Shown here: positions 17,141 to 26,336 of the stretch, in pieces
How the letters are laid out: each line of letters starts with the position of its first letter
How positions within the stretch are numbered: position 1 is the first letter of the stretch
Source of the DNA: Phocaeicola coprocola DSM 17136
GTDB taxonomy: Bacteria; Bacteroidota; Bacteroidia; Bacteroidales; Bacteroidaceae
DNA: 64,000 nt
Direction of reading: 5' to 3'
Assembly: GCF_000154845.1 (NCBI RefSeq)
Contig: NZ_DS981450.1
Span: 1-64,000, forward strand
Position numbers and translations under genes: made by a program
Notes under the pieces: generated by a model
What the model was told of the DNA's origin: nothing
The model's input: the letters and a program-made list of their open reading frames with translations, nothing else
Databases searched by the model: none

Positions 17141-17716
17141 ATGAAGCATGTAATAGCGTGTATGAGGGCCTTATGTCCTATATCGGATGAAACAGTGAAG
17201 GAACTGGAAAGTCTTGTTGTAAAATGTAATTATCCCAAAAGATATCAGCTTATAAAAGAGAATATTTTCTGCCGATACGCTTATTTTATAGAAAAGGGAA
17301 TGACGCGTTCTTTCTGGCTGGTAGACGGAGAAGAAATTACGACCTCATTTTCGTGTGAGGGAGGGATTGTCTTCAGTATGGACGAACTCTATTATAATAA
17401 AAAGAGCGAAGAATTTGTTGAAACACTGGAAGACGTAGAGGTGTATAGAATAGAACTGACAGATTTAAGACGGCTGTTCGAAACCAATCTTGAGTTTTGT
17501 AACTGGGGGAGAATCATACATCAGAATGAATACAGAAGGCTGCACAGAAGTCATAAGGAAAGGCTTACACTTCCGGCCAGACAGCGGTATGAAGAGTTCA
17601 AGAAACAGTTTCCGTATGTTTGCCAGAGAACCAATTTAGGCTACATCGCCTCTTATCTGGGCATTACTCTCTCTACGTTGAGCAGGCTTCGCTCGAATGA
17701 GAATGATAAGGCATAA
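17141..17716 (+). CDS. Crp/Fnr family transcriptional regulator
   Basis: A 191-residue regulator with an N-terminal cyclic-nucleotide-binding-type beta barrel (YPKRYQLIKENIFCRYAYFI through the FSMDELYYNKKSEEF turn). A C-terminal helix-turn-helix reads NLGYIASYLGITLSTLSRLR. The frame opens at a TTG at 17114, but that codon lies inside the -7 box, so the ATG at 17141 is used. Proteins of this Bacteroidetes subgroup usually have a divergent effector pocket, and no Fnr-type Cys ligands are visible. It precedes an acyltransferase gene that has its own -7 box, and may or may not control it. Confidence 0.88.
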   Translation: MKHVIACMRALCPISDETVKELESLVVKCNYPKRYQLIKENIFCRYAYFIEKGMTRSFWLVDGEEITTSFSCEGGIVFSMDELYYNKKSEEFVETLEDVEVYRIELTDLRRLFETNLEFCNWGRIIHQNEYRRLHRSHKERLTLPARQRYEEFKKQFPYVCQRTNLGYIASYLGITLSTLSRLRSNENDKA

Positions 17717-17764
17717 TGGCAGCCGATTTTGATGTAGGACAACTTTTTATTGGCGGATAGAGGC

Positions 17765-17772
17765 TACCTTTG
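17765..17772 (+). promoter_or_regulatory. Bacteroides -7 box (TACCTTTG) for the acyltransferase gene
   Basis: TACCTTTG matches TAnnTTTG, 51 bases before the ATG at 17824. Confidence 0.55.
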
Positions 17773-17823
17773 TTGTGTGATTAACCTTGAAAGTTTATTT
17801 GTTTAATTTAAAAATCGATAATC

Positions 17824-19002
17824 ATGCAACAATTAAAAGCATCTGCAGCTTTTTCTGATACAAAGCCTCATTACGACTTGCTCGACGGTCTGCGTGGGGT
17901 AGCTGCTATCTTGGTCTTATGGTATCATGTTTTTGAAGGATATGCTTTTGCGGCAAATGCCCCAATCATCGAAACTCCTAATCATGCATATTTGGCCGTA
18001 GACTTCTTTTTTATCTTGTCCGGATTTGTCATCGCTTATGCGTATGACGACCGCTGGGGAAAATCAATGTCTTCCGGCAACTTCTTTAAGCGCCGTTTAA
18101 TCCGTCTGCATCCCATGGTCGTAATGGGAGCTGTATTGGGAGTAATAACCTTCTTGTTACAGGGCAGTGTGCAGTGGGACGGAACACATGTTGCCACATC
18201 AGCAGTGATGATTGCCCTTTTGTGCGCCATGTTCTTTATCCCCGCTGTGCTGGGTTGCAGTTACGAAATACGCGGAAATGGCGAAATGTTTCCGCTGAAT
18301 GGTCCTGCATGGTCACTTTTCTTCGAGTATATAGGCAATATCTTGTACGCATTGTTTATTCATCGTTTCAGCAACAAAGCGCTGGCTGTGTGGACGGCCG
18401 TCATGGGAATTTGCTTAGCCTTCTTTACACTGACCGATTATTCGGGTTATGGTTCGCTCGGAGTAGGATGGACACTCGACTCTGTCAATTTCATCGGAGG
18501 CTTGCTGCGCATGCTTTTCCCGTTCAGTCTTGGTATGCTGGTGTGCCGTTATTTTAAACCCGTGAAGGTTCGTGGCGCATTCTGGATTTGTTCACTGGTA
18601 TTGATATGCCTGTTTTACGTACCGTTTATTCCGGGCTTGGAACCCATCTGTTACAACGGCGTGTTTGAAATGGTGTGCATTATGATTGTTTTCCCGGTTC
18701 TGGTATGGCTAGGCGCTTCCGGTTCTACCACCGATACGATTTCCTCTTCCGTATGTAAATTCTTGGGCGATATATCTTTCCCCGTTTATATCATTCACTA
18801 TCCTTTCTATTACCTGTTTTACGCGTGGCTGATAAAGAATCAGTATTTCACTTTCGGAGAAACATGGGAAGTTGCAACCTTGTTGATGGCCGGTAATATC
18901 GTTTTAGCCTACCTGTGTCTGAAGTTATACGATGAACCGGTGCGTAAATATCTTGCAAAACGTTTCATGCATAAAAGACAACAGGCAGGCAGTCTGCGTT
19001 GA
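17824..19002 (+). CDS. Acyltransferase family 3 membrane protein (OafA-like)
   Basis: A 392-residue protein with about ten hydrophobic segments and the acyltransferase-3 signature at its start (LLDGLRGVAAILVLWYHVF, with the conserved His). FFILSGFVIAYAYDDRW and KRRLIRLHPM follow in the family order. These enzymes transfer acetyl or other acyl groups from the cytoplasmic side to surface sugars, peptides or lipids. The acceptor here is not predictable. It is a single gene with its own -7 box, and its stop lies 22 bases from the stop of the convergent copA. Confidence 0.9.
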   Translation: MQQLKASAAFSDTKPHYDLLDGLRGVAAILVLWYHVFEGYAFAANAPIIETPNHAYLAVDFFFILSGFVIAYAYDDRWGKSMSSGNFFKRRLIRLHPMVVMGAVLGVITFLLQGSVQWDGTHVATSAVMIALLCAMFFIPAVLGCSYEIRGNGEMFPLNGPAWSLFFEYIGNILYALFIHRFSNKALAVWTAVMGICLAFFTLTDYSGYGSLGVGWTLDSVNFIGGLLRMLFPFSLGMLVCRYFKPVKVRGAFWICSLVLICLFYVPFIPGLEPICYNGVFEMVCIMIVFPVLVWLGASGSTTDTISSSVCKFLGDISFPVYIIHYPFYYLFYAWLIKNQYFTFGETWEVATLLMAGNIVLAYLCLKLYDEPVRKYLAKRFMHKRQQAGSLR

Positions 19003-19024
19003 TTTGATATGTTGATTTAGAGGA

Positions 19025-21253
19025 CTATCTGATTCGCTTCATTCTCAGTCGGAGGCTGTTTGTTACTACCGAAACCGAACTGAATGCCATGGCAGCTCCC
19101 GCAATCATCGGGTTCAGCAAGAATCCCGTGAAAGGGTAAAGCACACCTGCCGCTACGGGAATTCCTGTCAGGTTGTAGATAAATGCCCAGAATAAGTTCT
19201 CGCGAATAGTACGTACGGTGAGTGTCGAAAGCCGGATGGCCTCACTTATTTTAGTCAGGTCCGACGATATAATGGTCATCTTTGCCACATCCATGGCGAT
19301 GTCGCTTCCTTGTCCCATGGCGATACTCAGGTCAGCTTGGGCAAGGGCGGCGCTGTCGTTGATGCCGTCGCCAACCATGGCTACATGCTTTCCTTCCGCC
19401 TGAAGCTGTTTGATATACTCCGATTTTTGCTGAGGCAACACTTCCGCGCGGAATTCGGCGATACCAGCCTCCGCAGCAATCCGACGGGCAGTCTGCTCAT
19501 TGTCACCCGTCAGCATGACAACTGAAATACCTCTTTGCTGTAACTCGGCGATGGCCTTTTTCGATGTTTCCTTTATCCGGTCGGCAATGGCGCAAGTTGC
19601 CAGTGCCTGCTGTTCGTCGGCAAACCAGATGACGGTTTTGGCTTCCTGTGCGAAAGCTTCAGCCTTTTCTGAAAGGGCAGGAGAGATAGTAATACCCCTT
19701 TCGGCAAGCATCCGGCGGTTTCCTGCATAATACGTTTTGCCGTTCCAGCTTGCTTTCACACCTTTCCCCGTAATACTTTCGAAACCGGTTAGCAGACAAT
19801 CCCCTCCGTTATCAGCATTTGCCTGAGATAATGCCTGCACTACGGCTGTAGCCAGCGGATGTTCGGAATGCTTTTCCAGTCCCAGAAAGATACGCTGTAT
19901 ATCAGCATTCTCAGCTTCCCAGACAATGTCTGTCACCACAGGCTTCCCTTCCGTTATGGTTCCCGTCTTGTCGAGTACAATCGTATCTATCTTTTTGGCC
20001 ATTTCCAGACTTTCGGCATCCTTGATCAGTATACCGTTTTCGGCCCCTTTGCCGATACCCACCATAATAGCCGTAGGGGTAGCCAGTCCCAAGGCGCACG
20101 GACAGGCGATAATCAGTACGGTAACGGCTGCCAGCAGTCCGTGCGTAAAGCCGTTCTCCGCCAGCACGATCCATGCAATGAAAGTAAGCACGGCCATTGT
20201 CATGATAGCAGGGACGAATACAGCTGCAATTTTGTCGACCAGTTGCTGTACGGGCGCTTTGCTTCCCTGAGCTTCCTGTACCAGATGAATAATGTGAGAA
20301 AGCATCGTATCAGCTCCCACCTTTTCAGCCCGAAACCGGAAACTTCCTTTCTGGTTGATGGTTCCTGCATATACTTTTGCTCCTGCCGACTTACAGACAG
20401 GAATTGGCTCGCCGCTCAGCATACTTTCGTCGATGAAAGAACTGCCTTCCGTTACGGTTCCGTCTACAGCGATACGTTCTCCCGGTTTCACGACAATCAT
20501 GTTGCCTGGAACAATCTGATCAATACTCACTTCCCGTTCGCCGGTTCCGTCATCGATAATAACTGTACGGGGCTGTAGTCCCATCAGTTTCCTGATAGCA
20601 GCCGATGTATTGCCTTTTGCGCGTTCTTCCAGTGTGCGTCCCAGCAGGATAAAGGCGATAATCACGCTGGCCGCTTCAAAATACACATGCGGAGTCACTC
20701 CCCTTGATAGCCAGAAATCGGGAAAAAACAAGTTGAACAAGCTGAACAGATAGGCGATTCCGGTACTGTTTGCCACCAGCGTGTCCATATTGGCAGAACG
20801 GTGCTTCAGCAGCTTCCAGGCATTGACATAGAATCCGCTTCCCAGCCAGAACACTACAGGAGTAGATAATATCCACATGATGTAATTGGCATATGGCATA
20901 TCCATGAAAAACATTCCGATAATAGCGACAGGAAGCGATAGGATAATAGCCCATATAGTCCGGAACTTCAATTGCCTGTAATGGGCGGCATGTGTGTCTT
21001 CAGCCTCTTTTTCGGCTTCTTTAGCCGTATCAATCAGCAAGTCGAATCCTGCGTTTTGTACAGCCTGCTTCATCATTTCGGGCGAGCAGAGCGACGGATC
21101 ATATTCTACGGTAGCGATAGCTGTTGCCAGATTGACATTGGCCGAGCACACCCCTTCCTGCCGGCTCAATGTTTTGTTAACACGTGCAGCGCAGGCGGCA
21201 CAACTCATGCCCAGTACGGGGAAAGTCTGTTTTTTTATTTGTTGGTCTGTCAT
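19025..21253 (-). CDS. copA: Copper-type heavy-metal P1B-ATPase
   Basis: A 742-residue P1B-type ATPase that exports Cu+ (or Ag+) from the cytoplasm. One N-terminal HMA domain carries GMSCAACAARV. The metal-conducting membrane motif CPC is at about residue 382 (ACPCALGLATPTA). The phosphorylation motif DKTGT is at about 427, the nucleotide-binding HP motif is HSEHPLATA, and the hinge is GDGINDSAAL. The CPC motif and the Asn/Tyr-rich last helices fit the copper subgroup. The ATG at 21253 (MTDQQIKK) is preferred to an upstream in-frame start because a -7 box lies in between. The AraC regulator with its own HMA-like domain is just upstream on the same strand. Confidence 0.93.
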   Translation of the reverse strand: MTDQQIKKQTFPVLGMSCAACAARVNKTLSRQEGVCSANVNLATAIATVEYDPSLCSPEMMKQAVQNAGFDLLIDTAKEAEKEAEDTHAAHYRQLKFRTIWAIILSLPVAIIGMFFMDMPYANYIMWILSTPVVFWLGSGFYVNAWKLLKHRSANMDTLVANSTGIAYLFSLFNLFFPDFWLSRGVTPHVYFEAASVIIAFILLGRTLEERAKGNTSAAIRKLMGLQPRTVIIDDGTGEREVSIDQIVPGNMIVVKPGERIAVDGTVTEGSSFIDESMLSGEPIPVCKSAGAKVYAGTINQKGSFRFRAEKVGADTMLSHIIHLVQEAQGSKAPVQQLVDKIAAVFVPAIMTMAVLTFIAWIVLAENGFTHGLLAAVTVLIIACPCALGLATPTAIMVGIGKGAENGILIKDAESLEMAKKIDTIVLDKTGTITEGKPVVTDIVWEAENADIQRIFLGLEKHSEHPLATAVVQALSQANADNGGDCLLTGFESITGKGVKASWNGKTYYAGNRRMLAERGITISPALSEKAEAFAQEAKTVIWFADEQQALATCAIADRIKETSKKAIAELQQRGISVVMLTGDNEQTARRIAAEAGIAEFRAEVLPQQKSEYIKQLQAEGKHVAMVGDGINDSAALAQADLSIAMGQGSDIAMDVAKMTIISSDLTKISEAIRLSTLTVRTIRENLFWAFIYNLTGIPVAAGVLYPFTGFLLNPMIAGAAMAFSSVSVVTNSLRLRMKRIR

Positions 21254-21278
21254 TGTTCTTTTCTTTTTGATTCTGGCG

Positions 21279-21286
21279 CAAAGATA
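21279..21286 (-). promoter_or_regulatory. Bacteroides -7 box for copA
   Basis: CAAAGATA on the plus strand reads TATCTTTG on the minus strand, 25 bases upstream of the copA ATG. It lies between copA and the AraC gene, so copA can be transcribed on its own. Confidence 0.55.
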
Positions 21287-21329
21287 CACCGGCAGACCAT
21301 TGTGTGTGTTATAAAATTATGGGTATGAT

Positions 21330-21902
21330 TTATACGATTTCATCCAGTCCTTTGCGTAATTGGATCTTTTGTTTTTTGAATTCGCTAGGAGTAGTGCCGG
21401 TCACTTCTTTAAACTGCCGGCTAAGATGAGCCGTACTCGAATAATTTAGCAGGAAAGCGATTTCGTTCAGTGAGAGTTCATCATACACAAGTAGTTCCTT
21501 TACGCGCTCTATTTTTTGTGAAATGAAGTATTTTTCTATTGTAATGCCATTGGTTTCCGAAAACAGTTTGCTTAAGGAGCTGTAATCGTGATGAAGCCTG
21601 TCGGCAAGAAAGTCCGACAGAGTTGTTTTAAGTTCACCGTTTTGGCTATGTACCAGCCGGATAATTTCCTGCTTGATTTGCTCTATCAGCCTGTTGCGTT
21701 TGTCGTCTATCAGTTCAAATCCCACAGACTGTAACGTTTGCCGGATATGTTCCAGTTCGGCTTTTCCGACAGTTTCCTGTATGATAGCCTTTCCCAGCTC
21801 AACATGCAAGGGTGTAAAGCCCAGTTTGGCAAGCAAGTCTTCTACCACCATAATACAGCGGTAGCACACCATGTTTTTAATATAGAGCGTTGTATTGTTC
21901 AT
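21330..21902 (-). CDS. AraC-family regulator with N-terminal HMA-like metal-binding domain
   Basis: A 190-residue protein joining two folds. Residues 1-70 look like a heavy-metal-associated (HMA) domain, with the metal-binding loop reading NMVCYRC (Cys13 and Cys16). Residues of about 85-185 are an AraC-type double helix-turn-helix (LSLNEIAFLLNYSSTAHLSR, then QFKEVTGTTPSEFKKQ). The gene sits 76 bases upstream of copA on the same strand. The likely role is a copper or silver sensor that turns on copA: the Cys pair binds the ion and the AraC part binds the promoter. This is inference from domain pairing and neighbourhood. Similar copA-linked regulators exist in other Bacteroidetes. Confidence 0.88.
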   Translation of the reverse strand: MNNTTLYIKNMVCYRCIMVVEDLLAKLGFTPLHVELGKAIIQETVGKAELEHIRQTLQSVGFELIDDKRNRLIEQIKQEIIRLVHSQNGELKTTLSDFLADRLHHDYSSLSKLFSETNGITIEKYFISQKIERVKELLVYDELSLNEIAFLLNYSSTAHLSRQFKEVTGTTPSEFKKQKIQLRKGLDEIV

Positions 21903-22015
21903 GCGTCTTAAAATAATTTCTGCAAAATAAAGCTTTTCAATATGAATATATGCCGGTTTGCTGAATTTTCTTTTGTTAAAAGAACCACAACTGTTCTTTT
22001 TTTGTTTCTATCTTA

Positions 22016-22023
22016 TATTTTTG
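22016..22023 (+). promoter_or_regulatory. Bacteroides -7 box (TATTTTTG) for the 68-residue gene
   Basis: TATTTTTG matches TAnnTTTG and ends 28 bases before the ATG at 22052, supporting that this small gene is real. Confidence 0.5.
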
Positions 22024-22051
22024 TAAAGTTAATAAAAATCAGCATAGAGAA

Positions 22052-22258
22052 ATGAGAAAAATGCTTTGTCCGCAGTGTAAGATTGCTGCCATGTATGTAA
22101 AGAATGAAGCAGGCGACCGCCGTCTGGTATACGTTGTTGAGGGAGGAGAGGTCATACCTAAAAATCCGGAAGAGTCGCTCGACGGATTCGATGTGAGCGA
22201 AGTATTCTGCCTGGGCTGTTCATGGCACGGGAATCCGAAGAAACTGGTCCGCTATTGA
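22052..22258 (+). CDS. Small zinc-ribbon-like protein, function unknown
   Basis: A 68-residue protein with two CxxC pairs, CPQC near the start (about residues 6-9) and CLGC near the end (about 53-56), the layout of a zinc ribbon. KKLVRY follows at the C-terminus. No enzyme motif is visible. A -7 box just upstream and start and stop placement that exactly abuts the convergent transglutaminase gene (stops at 22258 and 22259) support it as a gene. I do not recognise a named family. Confidence 0.75.
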   Translation: MRKMLCPQCKIAAMYVKNEAGDRRLVYVVEGGEVIPKNPEESLDGFDVSEVFCLGCSWHGNPKKLVRY

Positions 22259-24187
22259 TTACCACCACATCTGTTCCCCATTTTCGTAAGTGAAAGGACG
22301 TTCCTCTTTTCCTGAAGTGCGGTCTTTCAACAGGAGTAGAGCATGTGCAGGTACTCTGTCGTATGTCAGTGTATAGGTTTCAGGCTTGCGTTTACCCAGT
22401 GAAACCCATCCTCTGTCGTAATAAAACAGCTCATATTCGTGTGTAGGAAGTACGAAGTTGTCATCGTTCCACGGATAGAATACGATAGAGTCCAGTACTG
22501 CCGGTTTTTCCAGTTCATAGCCCAATATATATCCCGGAGTGATATCCGGTCTGGTCAAAGTATTACCGTCCACACTCAGTTCCACTTTCTTTACTGTACT
22601 TTGACCCGGTACGGCTTTCATTTTGCTTCCTTTGTTCCAGAATTCCACTTCCGCCATCGGAGTATCACATGTATCATTCGAACAATAACGGATATAGCGG
22701 TACATCTGTTTGCTTTCCACTTTCAGTACATTGCGGAATACCGGCATCTGTTCTACCCGTGCCAGAACTTCCGCATGAGTAAAATTCTTGTCATTACTAC
22801 CCTCAAACCGTGCCCCAGGCATTGGAGCCCATTCATTTGGCCACTTTCCCGTCAGCGGGTATTTACGGGTTAACACCACCCGTCCGGTCATACTTTTGTC
22901 AGGCGAAAGCGTGTGCTTCTTTCCGTTTAGCATCAGGAATGCATTATCCAGCGCTATCGGTTTTTCTTTTTCGAATCCGATTACCGCATATACAACCGAA
23001 TCTCCCAATGCTTCAAAGCGGCACATTCCGTTCTTAACTTCGGAAGCAGCGACTGGCGACCAGTCTGTTCCGGTAGCGAATGTACACAGATATGCCCGTT
23101 TTACTGCACGGTCCGTTTGCATTTCCACACTATTGTTCAGCCCGTAAGCGGCTGATACATCCATACGGAAAGGTGATGATACGTTCTTTCCCCACTCATC
23201 TTCTGCGACATCCTCCGTCGGCTGTCGCTCGAACGTGCTTCGCCATATCTTGGCACAACGTTTCTTGAAATCCGTCCGCATCGGAAAATCTTCCGGTATC
23301 GGATACTTCAATTCGAATTCCGTAGCATCGATGCGGTTATTAATCTTTGCCACTCTTTCGTCTTCGTATACCGAGTAAGTCCCTTTGTCGGTAATAAGTG
23401 CCGCCCAGGCATGACCGTTCCGGCTGTAATTCGCCCATCTTCCAACATTGTCAATGGCAGCCGGAATCCCCAGCGCACGCATTACTGCCCCTAACATCAC
23501 ACATCTCTGTACACACATTGCCTTACGCTGATGTTGCATTGCCACTACATCCAGTATATGAGGAAAGTGCGAACTGCTGCTCAATAACCGTTTCCATACC
23601 GTATCGTGTACGATTTCGAACGCCTCTTTTACAGTCCGTGCATCTTTTACTAATGTATGATATTCCTGATAAAGCGAGTCCCTCCAGCCATACGCCAACA
23701 ATTCCGACTCAAAACGATATGGCAACACATATCGGCAGAACAGTCCGAAATCTATTTCTTTTTGCCATGGCGCTTCCTGCCATGCCTGAAAAGCTCCATC
23801 TATGTTTTGAATGAGAAAATCGGCTTTCACGTAATTCAAGTCCCGCTTCAGTATTGGATGGTGATTCTTTGCCAGTTCGTCCCACCATGTATTCAGTGGT
23901 TCCATGGTCAGCAGCGAGTCAGCTTCCGCTACCCGGTTCCGGAAGGTATCAATCGCTTCACTCCATACTGTACCGTGCCCCCTCATGTTTTCTATCAGAA
24001 ACAGTGCCGCTTTCAGTTTCAGCGAGTCACTGTTATCCACATTCTGGTAATGGTCTATCACCTTCAGCAGCTCCAGTCTGTTTTCGCCAGCCTCTTCCAG
24101 CGCCAGCTCCAGATTTGTTTGCCTACCACAACTATACAGCACCAGTACCAGGAGTGCACTTAAACTAAAAAGATTCCACTTATTCAT
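22259..24187 (-). CDS. Transglutaminase-fold lipoprotein
   Basis: A 642-residue exported lipoprotein. The signal peptide ends in a lipobox, LYSC with Cys20. A transglutaminase-like core lies at about residues 200-290: the candidate catalytic Cys225 (KAMCVQRCVML, then ALGIPA at the family spacing), His259 (NGHAWAAL) and an acidic residue in YSVYEDERV. In bacteria this fold is often a peptidase or amidase, not a crosslinking enzyme. The C-terminal 300 residues are beta-rich, with a region that may be a carbohydrate- or cell-wall-binding sandwich (MAEVEFWNKGSK, GYILGYELEKPAVLDSIVF). It is the last gene of a four-gene operon, 13 bases after the Wzy-like gene. Its substrate is unknown. Confidence 0.82.
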   Translation of the reverse strand: MNKWNLFSLSALLVLVLYSCGRQTNLELALEEAGENRLELLKVIDHYQNVDNSDSLKLKAALFLIENMRGHGTVWSEAIDTFRNRVAEADSLLTMEPLNTWWDELAKNHHPILKRDLNYVKADFLIQNIDGAFQAWQEAPWQKEIDFGLFCRYVLPYRFESELLAYGWRDSLYQEYHTLVKDARTVKEAFEIVHDTVWKRLLSSSSHFPHILDVVAMQHQRKAMCVQRCVMLGAVMRALGIPAAIDNVGRWANYSRNGHAWAALITDKGTYSVYEDERVAKINNRIDATEFELKYPIPEDFPMRTDFKKRCAKIWRSTFERQPTEDVAEDEWGKNVSSPFRMDVSAAYGLNNSVEMQTDRAVKRAYLCTFATGTDWSPVAASEVKNGMCRFEALGDSVVYAVIGFEKEKPIALDNAFLMLNGKKHTLSPDKSMTGRVVLTRKYPLTGKWPNEWAPMPGARFEGSNDKNFTHAEVLARVEQMPVFRNVLKVESKQMYRYIRYCSNDTCDTPMAEVEFWNKGSKMKAVPGQSTVKKVELSVDGNTLTRPDITPGYILGYELEKPAVLDSIVFYPWNDDNFVLPTHEYELFYYDRGWVSLGKRKPETYTLTYDRVPAHALLLLKDRTSGKEERPFTYENGEQMWW

Positions 24188-24200
24188 ATCATATCATTTA

Positions 24201-26336
24201 TCAAAACATCAATTTACACCGATACCAGTTTTGAAACTTCGCCGCATAGTCCACCAGCATCAGCTGATGCTCGCCGAAGTTACGTTTTTCGTTTTCCATC
24301 GCTCGGTCACTGTTATTGAAAGCCCCTTTTATCCGCAGATTATATTTGCGGAAGCAGCTGTCCGCCTGTTCCATTTTGCCCTCTTCTCGATAGATTTGTC
24401 CTAAAAGCAGCCACGGCACAGCATATCCCGGCTGTGCATTTACTACTTGTTCCAGTACCTCTGTTGCCTCTTTTTTTCGGTTCAGATAATAAGCCAGTGC
24501 TCCGTATCGGGCATAGGCATGAGCCGTCCCTTCGTTTTTTGCCAGCCCTACCGTCAGTCCCTGTTCCACGGCACGGCGCAAGTCGGGGTCCGCAGTCAGC
24601 CACTCTTGTGTCTTTTCCGTACGCAGCCAGTCAGGACGCAACCATATAGCCCGGCGCAACTGTTCTGCCGCCTCATCCTTTCGTCCGATTTCATACAGTA
24701 ACACCGCGCTCTCGTAGGCAATGGATGCATTTCGAGGAAACTCCGATTCTAACTTTTGCTGTACCAGCATTGCTTCCTCGTACTTTCCGTCAAGCCGGTA
24801 CAGCCTGCCTCGCAGAAAATCGGCATACACATCCGTGTCGTTCATATCCAGTTCCAGTTGCTGCCGTATCTTTGCCCGATATCCCTCAGATAATGTGCTG
24901 TCGGGCGCGAACGCCGCAACTATCGCCTTGTTTATCCGGCAGGGAAAACGGTCGGAGGTCTGTTCCAATGCTTGTAATGCCTCTTTGTGATTTCCTTTTT
25001 TCCAAGCCTCGCAAGCCTGCTCCACCGCCTTGTTATCCATACGTAGACGTGTGTCCAACACCATAAACGCTATCCAGCAGCAACATCCCACGGCTAGCGG
25101 CATATACCGTATCCATGCAGTAAGCCTTACAGACTTTACAGTTTCGTTTCCGCTCTCTGCTTCCGTCTGCATCAAGGCAAGCAATATCAGGGTAAGTATC
25201 CATACGGATCCGTCGGCCAGCATGATGCTCATTGTCATTTCCTTTACTCCCACTGCCAGCAGACATGCAGCTATTGCCGTCATTGTCTTTTTCTTGCGAT
25301 ATTTTATCCAATATATTACTACCGCTGCACACAGACCGATATACAGCATCATCCCTGTCAATCCTTTCTCTACCAGCACCTGTACCACCACATTCGGTGC
25401 ATACGAGGTATAAGGTCGGGTAGAGTCTTCGTTCAGTACCCGATCCATCGCCAGCGTATAACTTCCGTTTCCTGTTCCCGTCCACAGATGTTCCTTTATC
25501 ACTGTCATTGCCTGCTCTGTGGCACGAAAACGGCTTTCCGTACTCTGTCGCTGCGATTCGGTACGCTTCATTGCCAGTGTAGTTCCTGTTTCGGTAGGAA
25601 ACAGCATCCATACCGTTCCCACAATGAATACGCACACTGCCACCAGTACCAACCTGTACCGCCATGTAGCCATAGATACGCACAATACTGTCACATACAC
25701 CGCCCACGACACAAAGGCTCCTCTCGAAAAAGACAGCAGCATTGTTACGGAAGCCAGCACCCAGCATATACCGAACACCTTCCGCCATCGGTCTATCCGG
25801 TATATCCCCATCGCAAGCATCCCCAATACGGGTAACCATACACTTGCCCATGCATTTGTGATGTAACCGAAAGGACGGAACAAGAAACGGAACGGATACA
25901 CATCGGTAAATCCCGCTCCATGTACCGCTCTCGTCCAGATTGAGAATGAAGCCAGCGTAATCGCCAGGGCGATGCCTGCTATTCCGGCGGACAGTTTCAG
26001 AAAGAGCGAAATACTTTCTGCCCGGCACGATGCCTCTCGTAGCAACAGATATGCGCAAAGTCCCGTCAGCGAGATACGTGCCGCATACATTCCTGTTATC
26101 GGATTTAGAATCCAAGTTGCCACGTCATACAGACAGACTGCCAGCACCGCCGCGTCCACCGCCGAAAACCGGAAGTGCAGCCACAATACAGATACAGTTA
26201 CACACAGCCCGAGCGGTAACAACATCCACGGGTCGTTTATGCGGAATAATTCCGCAGCCAGTGCCATGACAGCCATTACAGCCGCTATCTGCATGCCCCA
26301 TCGTGCCGAAATCCGTTGTCTATCTTCTGCCGACAT
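24201..26336 (-). CDS. O-antigen ligase/polymerase-like membrane protein with C-terminal TPR repeats
   Basis: A 711-residue protein with about eleven hydrophobic segments in the first 430 residues. The Wzy/WaaL-type signature LSFSRGAFVSWAV is present, with a large periplasmic loop after it (AMKRTESQRQSTESRFRATE). From about 440 to 690 the sequence is soluble and helical with tetratricopeptide-like repeats (GKYEEAMLVQQKLESEFPRN, GRKDEAAEQLRRAIWLRPDW, NRKKEATEVLEQVVNAQPGY). Family members join glycans or attach them to lipid or protein acceptors; PglL-type O-oligosaccharyltransferases also carry TPRs. A role in glycosylating a secreted peptide or protein is therefore possible. Its start overlaps the M50 gene by 17 bases. 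GC content in sampled lines is higher than in the flanking genes. Confidence 0.8.
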   Translation of the reverse strand: MSAEDRQRISARWGMQIAAVMAVMALAAELFRINDPWMLLPLGLCVTVSVLWLHFRFSAVDAAVLAVCLYDVATWILNPITGMYAARISLTGLCAYLLLREASCRAESISLFLKLSAGIAGIALAITLASFSIWTRAVHGAGFTDVYPFRFLFRPFGYITNAWASVWLPVLGMLAMGIYRIDRWRKVFGICWVLASVTMLLSFSRGAFVSWAVYVTVLCVSMATWRYRLVLVAVCVFIVGTVWMLFPTETGTTLAMKRTESQRQSTESRFRATEQAMTVIKEHLWTGTGNGSYTLAMDRVLNEDSTRPYTSYAPNVVVQVLVEKGLTGMMLYIGLCAAVVIYWIKYRKKKTMTAIAACLLAVGVKEMTMSIMLADGSVWILTLILLALMQTEAESGNETVKSVRLTAWIRYMPLAVGCCCWIAFMVLDTRLRMDNKAVEQACEAWKKGNHKEALQALEQTSDRFPCRINKAIVAAFAPDSTLSEGYRAKIRQQLELDMNDTDVYADFLRGRLYRLDGKYEEAMLVQQKLESEFPRNASIAYESAVLLYEIGRKDEAAEQLRRAIWLRPDWLRTEKTQEWLTADPDLRRAVEQGLTVGLAKNEGTAHAYARYGALAYYLNRKKEATEVLEQVVNAQPGYAVPWLLLGQIYREEGKMEQADSCFRKYNLRIKGAFNNSDRAMENEKRNFGEHQLMLVDYAAKFQNWYRCKLMF

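Noticed and set aside
19859-20578. 239-codon plus-strand ORF inside copA
   Set aside because: Antisense to the catalytic core of copA; no promoter box or motif.
25033-26115. 360-codon minus-strand ORF in another frame of the Wzy-like gene
   Set aside because: Same strand as the real gene but its translation is Arg/Gly/Ser-rich with no membrane helices. The overlapping frame gives a proper polytopic protein.
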